Position numbers and translations under genes: made by a program. From Aliiroseovarius sp. S1123 (GTDB lineage: Bacteria; Pseudomonadota; Alphaproteobacteria; Rhodobacterales; Rhodobacteraceae): DNA of 64,000 bases. Positions 53,203 to 62,986 of this stretch are shown here, in pieces. The notes under the pieces are model-generated. The model made no database searches. It saw only the letters and a program-made list of their open reading frames with translations, and had not been told where the DNA came from. Every line of letters begins with the position of its first letter. Position 1 is the first letter of the stretch. The stretch is taken from the NCBI RefSeq assembly GCF_023015885.1, contig NZ_JALKBE010000003.1:248001-312000 (forward strand). Direction: 5' to 3'.

Positions 53203-53685
53203 CGGGCCTTCGACGCCGGGATGGGTCGGACGCTTTTCGGGCGTCACATCAGTGAAATCCCCATCAATCACATCTTCATCCTGCCCGGGCTGGCGGCGTA
53301 CATCTTGATCTGCCATTCCCCCCATCGAGAATGTTTGAACCTTCACACGTGACCGCGCCCAGTTGAACATGGCGCTGCGCACGGCAGGGATCAGCAGCGC
53401 AAAGCCCACAAAATCAGTGAAAAAGCCGGGTGTCAGCAGAAGCGCGCCGGAAAACAGGATCATTGCGCCATGGGCCAGTGGCTCGGTCGGGTCATTCAAC
53501 TGCCCAAAGCTGTCGCGCAGTTGCGACATTGCAAGTGCCCCCTGCGCACGCATCAATTGGGTGCCGACAACGGCGGTTAACACAACGATCCCAAGGGTCC
53601 ACCACAGACCAATTGCACCGCCAACCTGGATGAACAGAGCGATCTCGATCAGGGGAACGGCGATGAACAGTGCAAAAAGCCACAT
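53182..53685 (-). CDS. fxsA: FxsA family membrane protein
   Basis: FxsA is an inner-membrane protein whose E. coli member suppresses F-plasmid exclusion of phage T7; its normal role is unclear. The 167-residue protein has helices at about residues 1-22, 27-45 and 73-100 (GAMILFSGALLLTPGFFTD is the family hallmark). ATG 53685 has GGAG ten bases upstream; an open frame extends 17 codons further. Convergent 21-bp overlap with idi. Confidence 0.9.
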   Translation of the reverse strand: MWLFALFIAVPLIEIALFIQVGGAIGLWWTLGIVVLTAVVGTQLMRAQGALAMSQLRDSFGQLNDPTEPLAHGAMILFSGALLLTPGFFTDFVGFALLIPAVRSAMFNWARSRVKVQTFSMGGMADQDVRRQPGQDEDVIDGDFTDVTPEKRPTHPGVEGPSGWTKH

Positions 53686-53790
53686 GGCAAAAGATCTCCT
53701 TTTCGTGTGACCGGTGGACTTGGCCCGGTACTGCACCTACATATGTCACCGATGAACGCGTTTCCATATGGCGCTTGAAAAGAGGTATCC

Positions 53791-54450
53791 ATGAGCTCTT
53801 CCCTGATCCAGCTTCTTGTACTGGCCGGTATTGCCCTGTTTTTGATTTTGCGCCTGCGCGATGTGCTTGGCACGCGCGAGGGGTTCGAGAAGCCCGTTGT
53901 GCCGCGTCAGGACAATCGGCGACTGGACCGCAGCAACCTTGAAGTGATCGAAGGTGGCCCGGATCGGGACATTCTGGATCACGCAGAAGAGGGCAGCCCG
54001 TCGGCTTTGGCGCTTGCTGCCATGAAAACCAACGAGCCCAGCTTTAATGTTGGCGAGTTTCTGGGCGGCGCGCGCGGTGCTTATGAAATGATCCTGATGG
54101 GGTTCGAAGCGGGCGAGATGTCCAAGATCCAGCCTTTCCTGTCGGAAGAAGTGTACGAAACCTTCGCCAGCGTGGTTGAAGCCCGCGAAGCGCAAGGCCT
54201 GTCGGTCGAAGCCAATTTTGTTGGCGTGCGCGAGCTGAAGCTGGAAGAAGCTGCGTTTGATACCACCACCCGCGAAGGTGAGATCACCGTGAAATTCGTG
54301 GGCGAGCTGACCTCGATCGTACGTGACAAGGGCGGCGACATCATCGAGGGTAACCCGAACGAGGTTAAGCGTCAGAAAGACGTTTGGACCTTTGCCCGTA
54401 TCATGGGCTCGGACAACCCGAACTGGCAACTTGTCGCCACGGGTGGCTGA
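53791..54450 (+). CDS. Tim44-like domain protein (membrane-anchored)
   Basis: A 219-residue protein with an N-terminal membrane helix (about residues 4-20) and a Tim44-like/NTF2-fold domain (GGARGAYEMILMGFEAGEM through VWTFARIMGSDNPNWQLVATGG). In mitochondria the homologous domain anchors import motors; alphaproteobacterial members are implicated in envelope protein biogenesis, details unclear. The stop overlaps the mltA ATG (TGATG). Confidence 0.9.
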   Translation: MSSSLIQLLVLAGIALFLILRLRDVLGTREGFEKPVVPRQDNRRLDRSNLEVIEGGPDRDILDHAEEGSPSALALAAMKTNEPSFNVGEFLGGARGAYEMILMGFEAGEMSKIQPFLSEEVYETFASVVEAREAQGLSVEANFVGVRELKLEEAAFDTTTREGEITVKFVGELTSIVRDKGGDIIEGNPNEVKRQKDVWTFARIMGSDNPNWQLVATGG

Positions 54451-55478
54451 TGTTTCGGGGGCTGGCATGTGCGCTGGCCCTTTTGGGCATGCCTGCCTAT
54501 GCTGGTCTGGAAGACGCGCGCATAACTCTTGTTCCGTTTGAAGAACTTGATGGTTGGAACGATGACAACCATCAAGATGCACTGCGTGTGTTTCTGGACA
54601 CGTGTCGGGATCTGGACGACCCGCAGTGGCGACCGATCTGTGCCTTGGCGCAAACGCAGGATGACGGAAAAGCCTTCTTCGAGCTGTTTTTCCGCCCCCT
54701 TCTGATCGAGGACGGTAATACCCCCCTGTTCACCGCGTATTTCGAACCCGAGCTGAAAGGCTCGCGGGTTCAGACCTCGGTCTATCGCTATCCGGTCTAC
54801 GCCAAGCCGCGCGAGGTCATTGGCCAAGTGTGGCTACCACGCCGCGACATCGAAGACGGCGACGTGATGAAGGGTCGTGGGCTGGAAATCGCTTGGGTTG
54901 CGGATCCGGTTGACCTTCAATTCCTGCAGATCCAAGGCTCGGGCCGTATTCGTCTGCCCGATGGTAGCAGTATCCGTCTGGGCTATGGCGGCTCGAACGG
55001 GCACAGCTTCATGTCGCTGGGGAAAGAACTGGTCCGGCGGGGCATCTATAACGAGCATCAGGTCTCGCAGGCGGTGATCAAGAACTGGGTGCGGCGCAAT
55101 CCGGAAGCGGGGCACGACCTTTTGATGTCCAACCCGTCCTATGTGTTCTTTCGCAAGATCGGGGATGTGTCCGCCAGCAAAGGTCCGCTGGGGGCGATGA
55201 ACCGATCCATCACAGCGCACCGGTCGCTGGCGGTTGATCCGAAATACACACCACTGGGCGCGCCGATCTGGCTGGAAAAAGACGGGACCGAGCCGTTTCG
55301 TCGATTGATGGTCGCGCAGGATACGGGCTCGCGGGTCAAGGGCGCGCAGCGGGCGGATATTTTTTGGGGCACTGGCGATCAGGCCGGAAAGCTGGCGGGC
55401 AAGATCAAAGATGACGGGCGCATGTATGTGCTGCTTCCCATCCAGCGCGCCTATGCGCTTTTGCCCGAGGATCAGTGA
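54450..55478 (+). CDS. mltA: Membrane-bound lytic murein transglycosylase A
   Basis: Cleaves peptidoglycan glycan strands to 1,6-anhydro ends. The 342-residue protein has a signal peptide (cleavage near PAYA-G, residue 18) but no lipobox cysteine, then the MltA domain (PLLIEDGNTPLFTAYFEPEL; IQGSGRIRLPDG) and the catalytic Asp in AQDTGSRVKGAQRADIFWG. ATG 54450 overlaps the Tim44-like stop by one base; longer in-frame starts lie inside that gene. Followed one base later by the Smr gene. Confidence 0.93.
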   Translation: MFRGLACALALLGMPAYAGLEDARITLVPFEELDGWNDDNHQDALRVFLDTCRDLDDPQWRPICALAQTQDDGKAFFELFFRPLLIEDGNTPLFTAYFEPELKGSRVQTSVYRYPVYAKPREVIGQVWLPRRDIEDGDVMKGRGLEIAWVADPVDLQFLQIQGSGRIRLPDGSSIRLGYGGSNGHSFMSLGKELVRRGIYNEHQVSQAVIKNWVRRNPEAGHDLLMSNPSYVFFRKIGDVSASKGPLGAMNRSITAHRSLAVDPKYTPLGAPIWLEKDGTEPFRRLMVAQDTGSRVKGAQRADIFWGTGDQAGKLAGKIKDDGRMYVLLPIQRAYALLPEDQ

Positions 55479-55479
55479 C

Positions 55480-56082
55480 ATGGCGAAGCGGCCCAAGAAA
55501 CTGACCGAGGACGACAAAGCGCTGTGGCAAAAGGTGGCGGACAGCACGATCCGGCTGCGCCCGCCCAAGCCGTCGCGCGAGAAAACCGAGACTATTTCAG
55601 CCGAACCCATTCAAAAGCCACCCAAACCGGTCAAGGTGACCCACCCGAGATTTCGTGTGGGTGAGCGGGGAAAGAAACCCGGAAATCCCAACGATCTGGC
55701 ACCATCCATGCGCGATCATATCGCGACCGCTCCGGTTGCAATGGATCGCAAGACCTTCGGCAAAATGAAGAAGGGCCGTCTGTCGCCCGAGGCGCGGATC
55801 GACCTGCACGGCATGACCATCGCGCAGGCGCATCCGACGCTGACGCGGTTTATCCTGAACGCGATTGACGCCGACCGGCGGCTTGTTTTGGTGATCACCG
55901 GCAAAGGAAAAAACAAAGATGAGGGTGGACCGATCCCCGTGCGTCATGGCGTTCTGCGCCATCAGGTGCCGCATTGGCTGAATACGGCACCCCTGCGCCA
56001 ACACGTTCTTCAAATCACTGAAGCGCATTTGAAGCATGGAGGCCAAGGCGCCTACTATGTCTATCTGCGCAGACAGCGTTAG
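55480..56082 (+). CDS. Smr (MutS2 C-terminal-like) domain protein
   Basis: A 200-residue protein: basic, Pro-rich N-terminal half and a C-terminal Smr domain with IDLHGMTIAQAH, ITGKGKNKDEGG and HGGQGAYYVYLRR. Smr domains cut DNA or RNA; in bacteria recent members act on stalled-ribosome mRNA, but this branch is uncharacterised. One base after mltA. Its TAG stop overlaps the facing esterase stop. Confidence 0.9.
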   Translation: MAKRPKKLTEDDKALWQKVADSTIRLRPPKPSREKTETISAEPIQKPPKPVKVTHPRFRVGERGKKPGNPNDLAPSMRDHIATAPVAMDRKTFGKMKKGRLSPEARIDLHGMTIAQAHPTLTRFILNAIDADRRLVLVITGKGKNKDEGGPIPVRHGVLRHQVPHWLNTAPLRQHVLQITEAHLKHGGQGAYYVYLRRQR

Positions 56083-57182
56083 GGCGTGCTGTTTGGGATC
56101 ACCAAGCGGGTTGCGTTCTGAACCACCAGGACCGTTCCGGGCAACAGGCCGGGTTGAACGGTTGGGCTGGCACTGATTGCGGCAGACAGATTCGGGATGC
56201 TGTTGATCAGGCGCAAGAACGCGGGCGACGCGAAGGCGACGCTGTGGTCGGCCTCGCCATCTGAGAAGGCGGACAGGTCAACCAGCGTCACGTCCAGATC
56301 TGCCAGCTCTTCTACATCCGTGTTGTTGCCAAGCCGCGTGGTCTGGCCGGTCAAGCGGGCAGACAGCTGCAACGCGCGGTCGCGAGAGGATGTGAAGATA
56401 AAGAACGGTTGCGGCAGTTCCCCAATGCGCTTTGCTTGCTGCCGGAACAGATCCAGATCGATATCGGGCGAGATCAGGACGACACCGCCGATTTTGCTTA
56501 GCCCCTTCTGGCCGTCCGCAATCGCCATCTGGCGCAGGGCCTCCATCGACAGAAGCGCGCCCATCGAATGGCCCACCAGCAGAACTTCATCCACACCGGA
56601 CCGGGATACCGACCGCAATGTCGCCTCAAGCCCATCACGTGCATAGAGCATCGAATCGCGATCATACCCGTATCCAAGCGGGTGCCCCGCGCTGGGCCAG
56701 GAATAGTGTACGGGCAGGAAAGGCAGATCCAGATCCGCGTTCAGCTGCGCAAAGCGATAGAGCCCTTCCGAAAAACGGTTATTGAAGCCGTGAACAAACA
56801 CGGTTGCTGTGCGTTCTTCACCACGTCGACCGCGCAGGGCGCGCGCCATTGCGGCCTCGAATGCGTGTCGCGAGGTGTATTGTTCGTAATTGTCGACAAG
56901 GAAATGCTGAGCGGGGTCCGGGGTCTTACGCCCAGGCCAATTAATCTCGCCCGGTTCGCGGATTTCGGGGATCGAAACCCCAACATGCCCGAACAAAAGC
57001 TCGCCACCCCGATTGCTCGTAGGTGCGCCATCTTCATCAAGTTCGCGGGTCGAGGCGACAAAGATGTTTCGCACATCGCCGATCTGTCCGGCGCCCGGGA
57101 AATAGGTGATGGTGCCGCGCGGGGCACAGGCGGAAAGCGCCAAAACAATAGTAAAAACCAGAAAGCGCACCAGAGAACGCAT
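56079..57182 (-). CDS. Alpha/beta-hydrolase lipoprotein (DUF900/COG4782 esterase)
   Basis: A 367-residue secreted lipoprotein with lipobox ALSAC (Cys about 19). The hydrolase part has the nucleophile elbow VGHSMGALLSMEAL, and VFVHGFNNRFSEG typical of the COG4782 family; a Asp and His follow (LVDLSAFSDGEADHSVAFASP). The substrate is unknown. Convergent with the Smr gene by 4 bp and 57 bp from hslU on the same strand. Confidence 0.88.
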   Translation of the reverse strand: MRSLVRFLVFTIVLALSACAPRGTITYFPGAGQIGDVRNIFVASTRELDEDGAPTSNRGGELLFGHVGVSIPEIREPGEINWPGRKTPDPAQHFLVDNYEQYTSRHAFEAAMARALRGRRGEERTATVFVHGFNNRFSEGLYRFAQLNADLDLPFLPVHYSWPSAGHPLGYGYDRDSMLYARDGLEATLRSVSRSGVDEVLLVGHSMGALLSMEALRQMAIADGQKGLSKIGGVVLISPDIDLDLFRQQAKRIGELPQPFFIFTSSRDRALQLSARLTGQTTRLGNNTDVEELADLDVTLVDLSAFSDGEADHSVAFASPAFLRLINSIPNLSAAISASPTVQPGLLPGTVLVVQNATRLVIPNSTP

Positions 57183-57239
57183 TGGGCAGGCTCCTTAAAT
57201 ACAGCTCTTGATTAGCTGAAGAACCCGCCCCTGCCTAGG

Positions 57240-58547
57240 TTAAAGCACGTAGCGGCTGACGTCGGTCGAGGTCATAAGCGCGCCGAGGTGCTTATCGACA
57301 AAGGCATTGTCCACGACCACCTCTTCCCCACCACGATCCGGAGCCGAGAAACTGAGCTCTTCAAAGACGCGCTCCAACACGGTATAAAGCCGCCGCGCGC
57401 CGATGTTTTCCACACTTTGGTTCACCTCGGCGGCGATCTTGGCAAGCGCCGCGATGCCATCATCGGTGAAGCTGACCGTTACGTCTTCGGTGCCCATCAG
57501 GGCGGTGTACTGGCGGGTCAGCGCGTTATCGGTTTCGGTCAGGATGCGCACGAAATCCTCTTCGGTCAGGGCACGCAGTTCGACGCGGATCGGCAGACGG
57601 CCCTGAAGTTCCGGCAGCAAGTCCGAGGGTTTGGCGACATGGAAAGCGCCCGAGGCGATGAACAGGATGTGGTCCGTTTTCACCGCGCCGTGCTTGGTCG
57701 AGACAGTGGTGCCCTCGATCAGCGGCAGCAGGTCACGCTGCACACCTTCGCGGCTGACATCGCCACCGCGGTTTTCGGTGCGGGCGCAGACCTTGTCGAT
57801 CTCGTCCAGAAAGACGATGCCGTTTTGCTCAACCGCTTCTAGCGCAGATTTAGTGACTGTTTCATCGTCCAGAAGCTTGTCGGCCTCGTCGGAAATCAGC
57901 ACGTCATAGCTGTCACGCACGGTCATCTTTTTCTTAATCGTGCGCCCACCGAAAGCCTTGCCGAACATGTCGCCCAGATTCAGCATTCCCATGCCCTGCC
58001 CCGGTTGACCCGGCACGTCGAGCATCTGCATCGGGTTCGAGGTATCGGCAATTTCCAGCTCGATCTCGTGGTCGTCCAATTCGCCGGTACGCAGCTTCTT
58101 GCGGAACATCTCGCGTGTGGCGTCCCGGGCATCCGTGCCGGCGATGGCTTCGATCACGCGATCTTCGGCGGCCTGTTCGGCGCGGGCCTTCACGTCTTCG
58201 CGCATATGCTCGCGGGTTTGGATGATGGCAGCGTCCACCAGATCACGTACGATCTGTTCCACGTCACGGCCGACATAGCCGACTTCGGTGAACTTGGTGG
58301 CTTCGACCTTCAGAAACGGCGCGCGGGCGAGCTTTGCCAAGCGGCGGCTAATCTCGGTTTTACCGACACCAGTAGGCCCGATCATCAAGATATTCTTCGG
58401 ATAGACTTCATCGCGCAGGTCATCCGCCAACTGCTTGCGACGCCAGCGATTGCGCAGCGCCACGGCGACGGCGCGTTTGGCGTCGTTCTGGCCGATAATG
58501 AAACGGTCAAGCTCGGATACAATCTCGCGCGGGGTCAGATCGGTCAT
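57240..58547 (-). CDS. hslU: ATP-dependent protease ATPase subunit HslU
   Basis: AAA+ unfoldase of the HslUV protease. The 435-residue protein has [18 protein letters not shown] (P-loop 57-64), [25 protein letters not shown] and the C-terminal SRYVL tail that docks into HslV. Four-bp overlap with upstream hslV. Confidence 0.97.
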   Translation of the reverse strand: MTDLTPREIVSELDRFIIGQNDAKRAVAVALRNRWRRKQLADDLRDEVYPKNILMIGPTGVGKTEISRRLAKLARAPFLKVEATKFTEVGYVGRDVEQIVRDLVDAAIIQTREHMREDVKARAEQAAEDRVIEAIAGTDARDATREMFRKKLRTGELDDHEIELEIADTSNPMQMLDVPGQPGQGMGMLNLGDMFGKAFGGRTIKKKMTVRDSYDVLISDEADKLLDDETVTKSALEAVEQNGIVFLDEIDKVCARTENRGGDVSREGVQRDLLPLIEGTTVSTKHGAVKTDHILFIASGAFHVAKPSDLLPELQGRLPIRVELRALTEEDFVRILTETDNALTRQYTALMGTEDVTVSFTDDGIAALAKIAAEVNQSVENIGARRLYTVLERVFEELSFSAPDRGGEEVVVDNAFVDKHLGALMTSTDVSRYVL

Positions 58548-59101
58548 TGGCTGATCTCCTCAACCGTCAGGTTTCCGTTGGTATAGACACAGATATCGGC
58601 GGCGATCGCCATGGCTTTGCGCGCGACGGTTTCGGCGTCTAGGTCGCCCTCCATCAAGCCGCGTGCGGCGGCCAACGCGAAGTTTCCGCCCGATCCAATC
58701 GCAGCCACGTCATGTTCAGGCTCCAACACGTCACCTGCACCGGTGATCACGAACAGATCCTTGCCGTCGGTGACGATCAGCATCGCTTCCAGCTTTTGCA
58801 GATATTTGTCGGTGCGCCAGTCCTTTGCCAGCTCGACCGAGGCGCGGGCCAGTTGGCCGGGCGTCGCTTCCAGCTTGGTTTCCAGACGTTCCAGCAGCGT
58901 GAAGGCATCCGCGGTTGAACCCGCAAATCCGGCCACAACATCAAACCCGCCGGGGGACAGCCGCCGCACTTTCCGTGCGGTGCCCTTGATCACGGTCTGA
59001 CCCAGACTGACCTGCCCGTCGCCTGCAATCACAACCTTGCCACCTTTGCGCACGCCAATGATTGTCGTGCCATGCCAGCCGGGAAATTCGCTTTCTGCCA
59101 T
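58544..59101 (-). CDS. hslV: ATP-dependent protease peptidase subunit HslV
   Basis: Threonine protease core of HslUV. The 185-residue protein matures at the catalytic Thr12 of [22 protein letters not shown] after an eleven-residue propeptide, typical for alphaproteobacteria. GGAG lies upstream of the ATG. Upstream is a heat-shock-type promoter candidate at 59127-59156. Confidence 0.97.
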   Translation of the reverse strand: MAESEFPGWHGTTIIGVRKGGKVVIAGDGQVSLGQTVIKGTARKVRRLSPGGFDVVAGFAGSTADAFTLLERLETKLEATPGQLARASVELAKDWRTDKYLQKLEAMLIVTDGKDLFVITGAGDVLEPEHDVAAIGSGGNFALAAARGLMEGDLDAETVARKAMAIAADICVYTNGNLTVEEISQ

Positions 59102-59126
59102 GTCGCCTCCAAATTCGGTTTCATCC

Positions 59127-59156
59127 TATATGGACACGGGCGACACGGCGCACAAG
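59127..59156 (-). promoter_or_regulatory. Candidate RpoH (sigma-32) promoter for hslVU
   Basis: On the minus strand CTTGTG (59156-59151), a 17-base spacer and CCATATA (59133-59127), resembling the alphaproteobacterial heat-shock promoter pattern CTTG...CCATNTA. It lies 26 bp before hslV, a known RpoH target. Confidence 0.5.
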
Positions 59157-59199
59157 CATTGGCCTGAGCGAAGCGCCGTTTATTCAGATTTGCGTGGGC

Positions 59200-60234
59200 T
59201 TATTCCAGCCAGCCACCCAGATTACGCTCGGCCACGCCAATCAGCGCGTCGATATGGGCGTCGTCGTCATTCAGGCAGGGAATATAGGTGAAGCTTTCGC
59301 CTCCGGCCTCGACGAAGGCCTCTTGGATTTCTTCCTGAATTTCTTCCAGCGTCTCGATGCAATCGGCGGAAAACGCGGGCGCGATAACGGCGATGTTCTT
59401 CTTGCCGGTTTCAGCCAGACGGGCGACTTCCTCGACCGTATAGGGTTTCAGCCATTCTTCCGGGCCAAACACCGACTGGAAGGTGGTGGTAATGGCGTCG
59501 TCGGACCAGCCCAGACGCTCTTTCAACAGGCGGGTGCTTTTCTGGCATTGGCAATGATAGGGGTCGCCCTGCATCAAATAGCGTTTCGGCATCCCGTGAT
59601 AGGACACGACCAGCAAGTCGGGCTTCTTGTCCATCGCGGCATAGCCCTTTTCCACCGACTGCGCCAAAGCATCGACATAGGCGGGATCGTCGAAATAGGG
59701 TTCGATCGTGCGCGACGCGGGTTGCCAGGTTTCTTCCATCAGGGCGCGGAAGAACTGGTCGTTTGCGGTGCCCATCGTGGCGCCGGCATATTGCGGATAG
59801 AGCGGGAAAAAGAGGATGCGGTCACAGCCCGCAGCCACCATTTCTTGAACCTTCGATTTGGTCGACGGATTGCCATAGCGCATGCAGAAATCGACCATGA
59901 CTTCGGCACCGTATTTGGCTTCCAATGCGGCGCGAAGCTTGGTGATTTGCGCCTTGGTGATGGTCATCAAGGGGCTTTCGTTCTGCTCTTCATTCCAAAT
60001 CGACTTATACGCTTCGCCCGAGGAAAACGGGCGTTTCGTCAGGATGATGGTCTGCAGAAGCGGTTGCCATTTCCACGCCGGATAGTCGATCACCCGCTGG
60101 TCTGACAGGAACTCGTTCAGATAACGGCGCATCGGCCAATAGTCGTAACCATCGGGCGTACCAAGATTGGCGAACAGAACGCCGACTTTGCGGGCGGGGA
60201 GTGTGGGATGATCCGTGGGCTTTTGCATAATCAT
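59200..60234 (-). CDS. hemH: Ferrochelatase
   Basis: Inserts iron into protoporphyrin IX, the last step of haem synthesis. The 344-residue protein has VGVLFANLGTPDGYDYWPMRRYLNEFL, the catalytic His of VVSYHGMPKRYLMQGDPYHC and the C-terminal IAVIAPAFSADCIETLEEI. AAGGA seven bases before the ATG. Upstream of hslV on the same strand with a 98-bp gap. Confidence 0.96.
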   Translation of the reverse strand: MIMQKPTDHPTLPARKVGVLFANLGTPDGYDYWPMRRYLNEFLSDQRVIDYPAWKWQPLLQTIILTKRPFSSGEAYKSIWNEEQNESPLMTITKAQITKLRAALEAKYGAEVMVDFCMRYGNPSTKSKVQEMVAAGCDRILFFPLYPQYAGATMGTANDQFFRALMEETWQPASRTIEPYFDDPAYVDALAQSVEKGYAAMDKKPDLLVVSYHGMPKRYLMQGDPYHCQCQKSTRLLKERLGWSDDAITTTFQSVFGPEEWLKPYTVEEVARLAETGKKNIAVIAPAFSADCIETLEEIQEEIQEAFVEAGGESFTYIPCLNDDDAHIDALIGVAERNLGGWLE

Positions 60235-60285
60235 GGCTACGTCCTTGTTCGCGTCTCAGATCACTTAAACAGAATATATTTCAGG

Positions 60286-61116
60286 TCAATTGGACAATTT
60301 GGTCTCGTCCGTGCCCAGGGCGTCCGCCAGGCGGGCTGCGGCGGATCCTGGGCGCAGCGGTTTTTGCTGGCTTTCATCGGGCGCCCAGCCGGTCAAAAAG
60401 ATCATCTCGAAACTGGCGGTGATGCGGTTGTCATCTGCTGGGAAGTGCTGGGCATAGCGGGTTTTGACGTCGTCAAAGAAAGCGCGATTCAGGGGGGACA
60501 TCAGTCTCTGATCCAGCGCATTTCGCTCTCCCATCGCCTTCAGGTCGCGCATCAGGGCATAGGTGTCCGCGTATGTCACCTGCCGCACAGCGCTGTCGGC
60601 GACGGGCAGCGCAAGTCCCGAACGCTGCAAGAGCGCACCAAGGTCGCGGATCTCGCCCATTGGGACGACGCGCGGGGATAGGCCGCCGGTGCGCGCGACC
60701 TCGACCTCGGACAAAATGGCGCGGAGCTCGGACAGGGTTTGCCCGCCAAACATCACCCCCATGAACAGCCCGTCATTGATCAACGCGCGACGGCTTTGGA
60801 TGATCTGTCCCACCGGGTCGTTGGCCCAATGCAGCGACAGCCCATGGATCACCAGATCATGCGCGCCCGGTTCCAGCGACAGGATGTCATCATCGGGGAC
60901 AATCACCGCGTCTGGGAAGCTTTCGGCCCACACTTCGGGAAAACCGGTGACGATCGCAGGCTTGGTAAACGTTCTGTTAACCTCTGTCAGGCGATCCTTC
61001 ACCTCATCCGCGGCCAGTTCTTGCAGGAACATGCCATCCGCCGTCGCGCGGCGGCGGTTTTGCACCAGTTGGGCGCGGTTGGTCAGCTTGGGCGGTGTGT
61101 CGTCAGGCAGTCTCAT
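60286..61116 (-). CDS. SAM-dependent methyltransferase-fold protein, NDUFAF5-like
   Basis: A 276-residue protein related to BioC-type methyltransferases and to the complex I assembly factor NDUFAF5: QNRRRATADGMFLQELAADEV at the start, then DLVIHGLSLHWANDPVGQI and GLFMGVMFGGQTLSELR. The SAM-binding glycine loop is not obvious (VTGFPEVW in its place), as in NDUFAF5, so a hydroxylase/assembly role is plausible. ATG 61116 is chosen; a longer start at 61152 lies in the divergent promoter of comF. Confidence 0.82.
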   Translation of the reverse strand: MRLPDDTPPKLTNRAQLVQNRRRATADGMFLQELAADEVKDRLTEVNRTFTKPAIVTGFPEVWAESFPDAVIVPDDDILSLEPGAHDLVIHGLSLHWANDPVGQIIQSRRALINDGLFMGVMFGGQTLSELRAILSEVEVARTGGLSPRVVPMGEIRDLGALLQRSGLALPVADSAVRQVTYADTYALMRDLKAMGERNALDQRLMSPLNRAFFDDVKTRYAQHFPADDNRITASFEMIFLTGWAPDESQQKPLRPGSAAARLADALGTDETKLSN

Positions 61117-61146
61117 GGCGGCGGACCATAGTTGGAAAGGGCGAAA

Positions 61147-61863
61147 ATGCAATCAGCGCTGCATCTGATCTATCCGCCGCAATGCGTCAGTTGCGATGCA
61201 CCGACAGATACCGACTTTGCGCTGTGCCCGGACTGCTGGCGGGATACGCCGTTTATCAGCGGGTTGTCCTGCGATCTGTGTGGCGAACCCCTGCCCGGTG
61301 AAGATGAGGACGGCATCGTGCATTGCGACACGTGCATGACGCGGGCGCGACCGTGGACACAGGGCCGATCCGCCCTGCTCTATCGCGGCAACGCGCGTCG
61401 GATGATCCTTGCCTTGAAACACGGCGACCGGCCCGAGCTTGCCCGCAGTTTCGCCCCGTGGCTGGCCCGCGCGGCACAGGATATCCTGCACGATGACCTG
61501 CTAATCATCCCCATTCCCATCCATTGGACCCGTCGATTGAAGCGGCGCTATAACCAATCGGCCGAACTGTCGCGGGCCTTGGCGCGCGAAACCGGGTTGG
61601 AGCACGCACCACAAGCCCTGATCCGCCCGCGCCGCACCGCCATGCATGATGGGATGAGTGCTGAGGATCGCTTTGCCAACATGGATCACGCTATTGCGCC
61701 ACATCCAAAGCACGGCAAAACCTTACAGGGGCGCGATGTTCTGTTGCTGGATGACGTCATGACCTCGGGCGCGACATTTCATGCGGCGGCGCATGCGGCA
61801 ATTCGTGCCGGTGCCGCATCCGTGAAGGTTCTGTCCCTTGCGCGCGTTGCGCGCGATGCCTAA
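61147..61863 (+). CDS. ComF family phosphoribosyltransferase-like protein
   Basis: A 238-residue ComF protein: N-terminal zinc-finger cysteines (CVSCDAP, CPDCW, CDLCGE, CDTC) and a phosphoribosyltransferase domain with LLLDDVMTSGATFH. ComF is needed for DNA uptake in competent bacteria and in some species has other roles; no other competence genes are near. AAAGG precedes ATG 61147. Divergent from the methyltransferase by 30 bp. Confidence 0.93.
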   Translation: MQSALHLIYPPQCVSCDAPTDTDFALCPDCWRDTPFISGLSCDLCGEPLPGEDEDGIVHCDTCMTRARPWTQGRSALLYRGNARRMILALKHGDRPELARSFAPWLARAAQDILHDDLLIIPIPIHWTRRLKRRYNQSAELSRALARETGLEHAPQALIRPRRTAMHDGMSAEDRFANMDHAIAPHPKHGKTLQGRDVLLLDDVMTSGATFHAAAHAAIRAGAASVKVLSLARVARDA

Positions 61864-61906
61864 CTGGCTGTAAACCTATTCCCAGATCCCTCGTACGGAG
61901 CCTCTG

Positions 61907-62164
61907 ATGCAGCCTGTCACCATCTATTCCTCGCCGCTTTGCGGGTTTTGCCACGCCGCCAAGCGCCTTTTGAACAGCAAGAACGTCGAATTTGACGAGA
62001 TCAACGTGTTGATGCAGCCAACCAAACGGCAGGAAATGATGTCGCGCGCCAATGGCCGCCACACCGTGCCGCAGATCTTTGTTGGCGATATCCACGTGGG
62101 TGGATGCGATGACCTGTATGACCTCGAGCGCAGCGGGAAGCTTGATCCGCTGCTGGCGGGCTGA
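61907..62164 (+). CDS. grxC: Glutaredoxin 3
   Basis: An 85-residue dithiol glutaredoxin with CGFC at residues 12-15 (the usual motif is CPYC; Gly replaces Pro and Phe replaces Tyr), then TVPQIFVGDIHVGGCDDL. Reduces protein disulfides with glutathione. Three bp before the amidase gene. Confidence 0.93.
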   Translation: MQPVTIYSSPLCGFCHAAKRLLNSKNVEFDEINVLMQPTKRQEMMSRANGRHTVPQIFVGDIHVGGCDDLYDLERSGKLDPLLAG

Positions 62165-62167
62165 GCC

Positions 62168-62986
62168 ATGCGCGTCGCGCTGATCCAGTTTACGGCCGGG
62201 GATGATCCGGCCGCGAACCTTGGGCCACTGCGCGACATGATCCGGCAGGCGGCGCAAGACGGGGCGGAGTTTGTTTTGACGCCCGAGGTGTCGAACATCA
62301 TCTCGACCAGCCGCCGCCACCAACAAGACGTTTTGCACCACGAACAAGATGATCCCACGCTGGCTGCCCTGAGATACGAGGCGCACGCGTTGGGCATCTG
62401 GCTGTTGATCGGATCGCTTGCGCTGAAAACCGACGACCCGGACGGGCGCTTTGCCAACCGGTCTTTCATGATCTCTCCGCTTGGTGACATTGTCGCGCGT
62501 TATGACAAGATCCACATGTTTGATGTGCAGATCGACGAGACGGAAAGCTATCGTGAGAGCGCTGGTTATCGCCCCGGAGACCGCGCCGTCGTGGCCCAGA
62601 CCGAGTTCTGCCCGATTGGCATGACCATCTGCTATGACATGCGCTTCCCGCATCTCTATCGTGCTTTGGCCAAAGCTGGCGCGCAGATCATCACGGTGCC
62701 TGCCGCGTTTTCCCCCGTCACCGGGGCGGCGCATTGGGAAAGCCTGCTCCGCGCCCGAGCGATTGAAAACGGTGTGTTTATTCTGGCCCCGGCGATGTGC
62801 GGGCAGCATGGGCCGAAGCGCGCGACCTATGGGCATTCCTTGGTTGTGTCGCCCTGGGGCGATGTTTTGGCCGACGCAGGTGTCGCACCGGGCATCACAA
62901 TGGTTGATCTTGACCTTGCAGACGTGGGAAGGTCGCGCCAACGCGTCCCGTCTCTGACGCATGATCGAGAATTCAAAGGCCCCTGA
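62168..62986 (+). CDS. Carbon-nitrogen hydrolase (nitrilase superfamily, Nit-like amidase)
   Basis: A 272-residue enzyme with the nitrilase triad Glu40 (VLTPEVSN), Lys114 (RYDKIHMFDV) and Cys155 (GMTICYDMRFP). The sequence fits the Nit1/Nit2 branch, which clears deaminated glutathione or omega-amides; that would suit its place after glutaredoxin, but is inference. Its stop overlaps the marR-type start by one base. Confidence 0.92.
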   Translation: MRVALIQFTAGDDPAANLGPLRDMIRQAAQDGAEFVLTPEVSNIISTSRRHQQDVLHHEQDDPTLAALRYEAHALGIWLLIGSLALKTDDPDGRFANRSFMISPLGDIVARYDKIHMFDVQIDETESYRESAGYRPGDRAVVAQTEFCPIGMTICYDMRFPHLYRALAKAGAQIITVPAAFSPVTGAAHWESLLRARAIENGVFILAPAMCGQHGPKRATYGHSLVVSPWGDVLADAGVAPGITMVDLDLADVGRSRQRVPSLTHDREFKGP

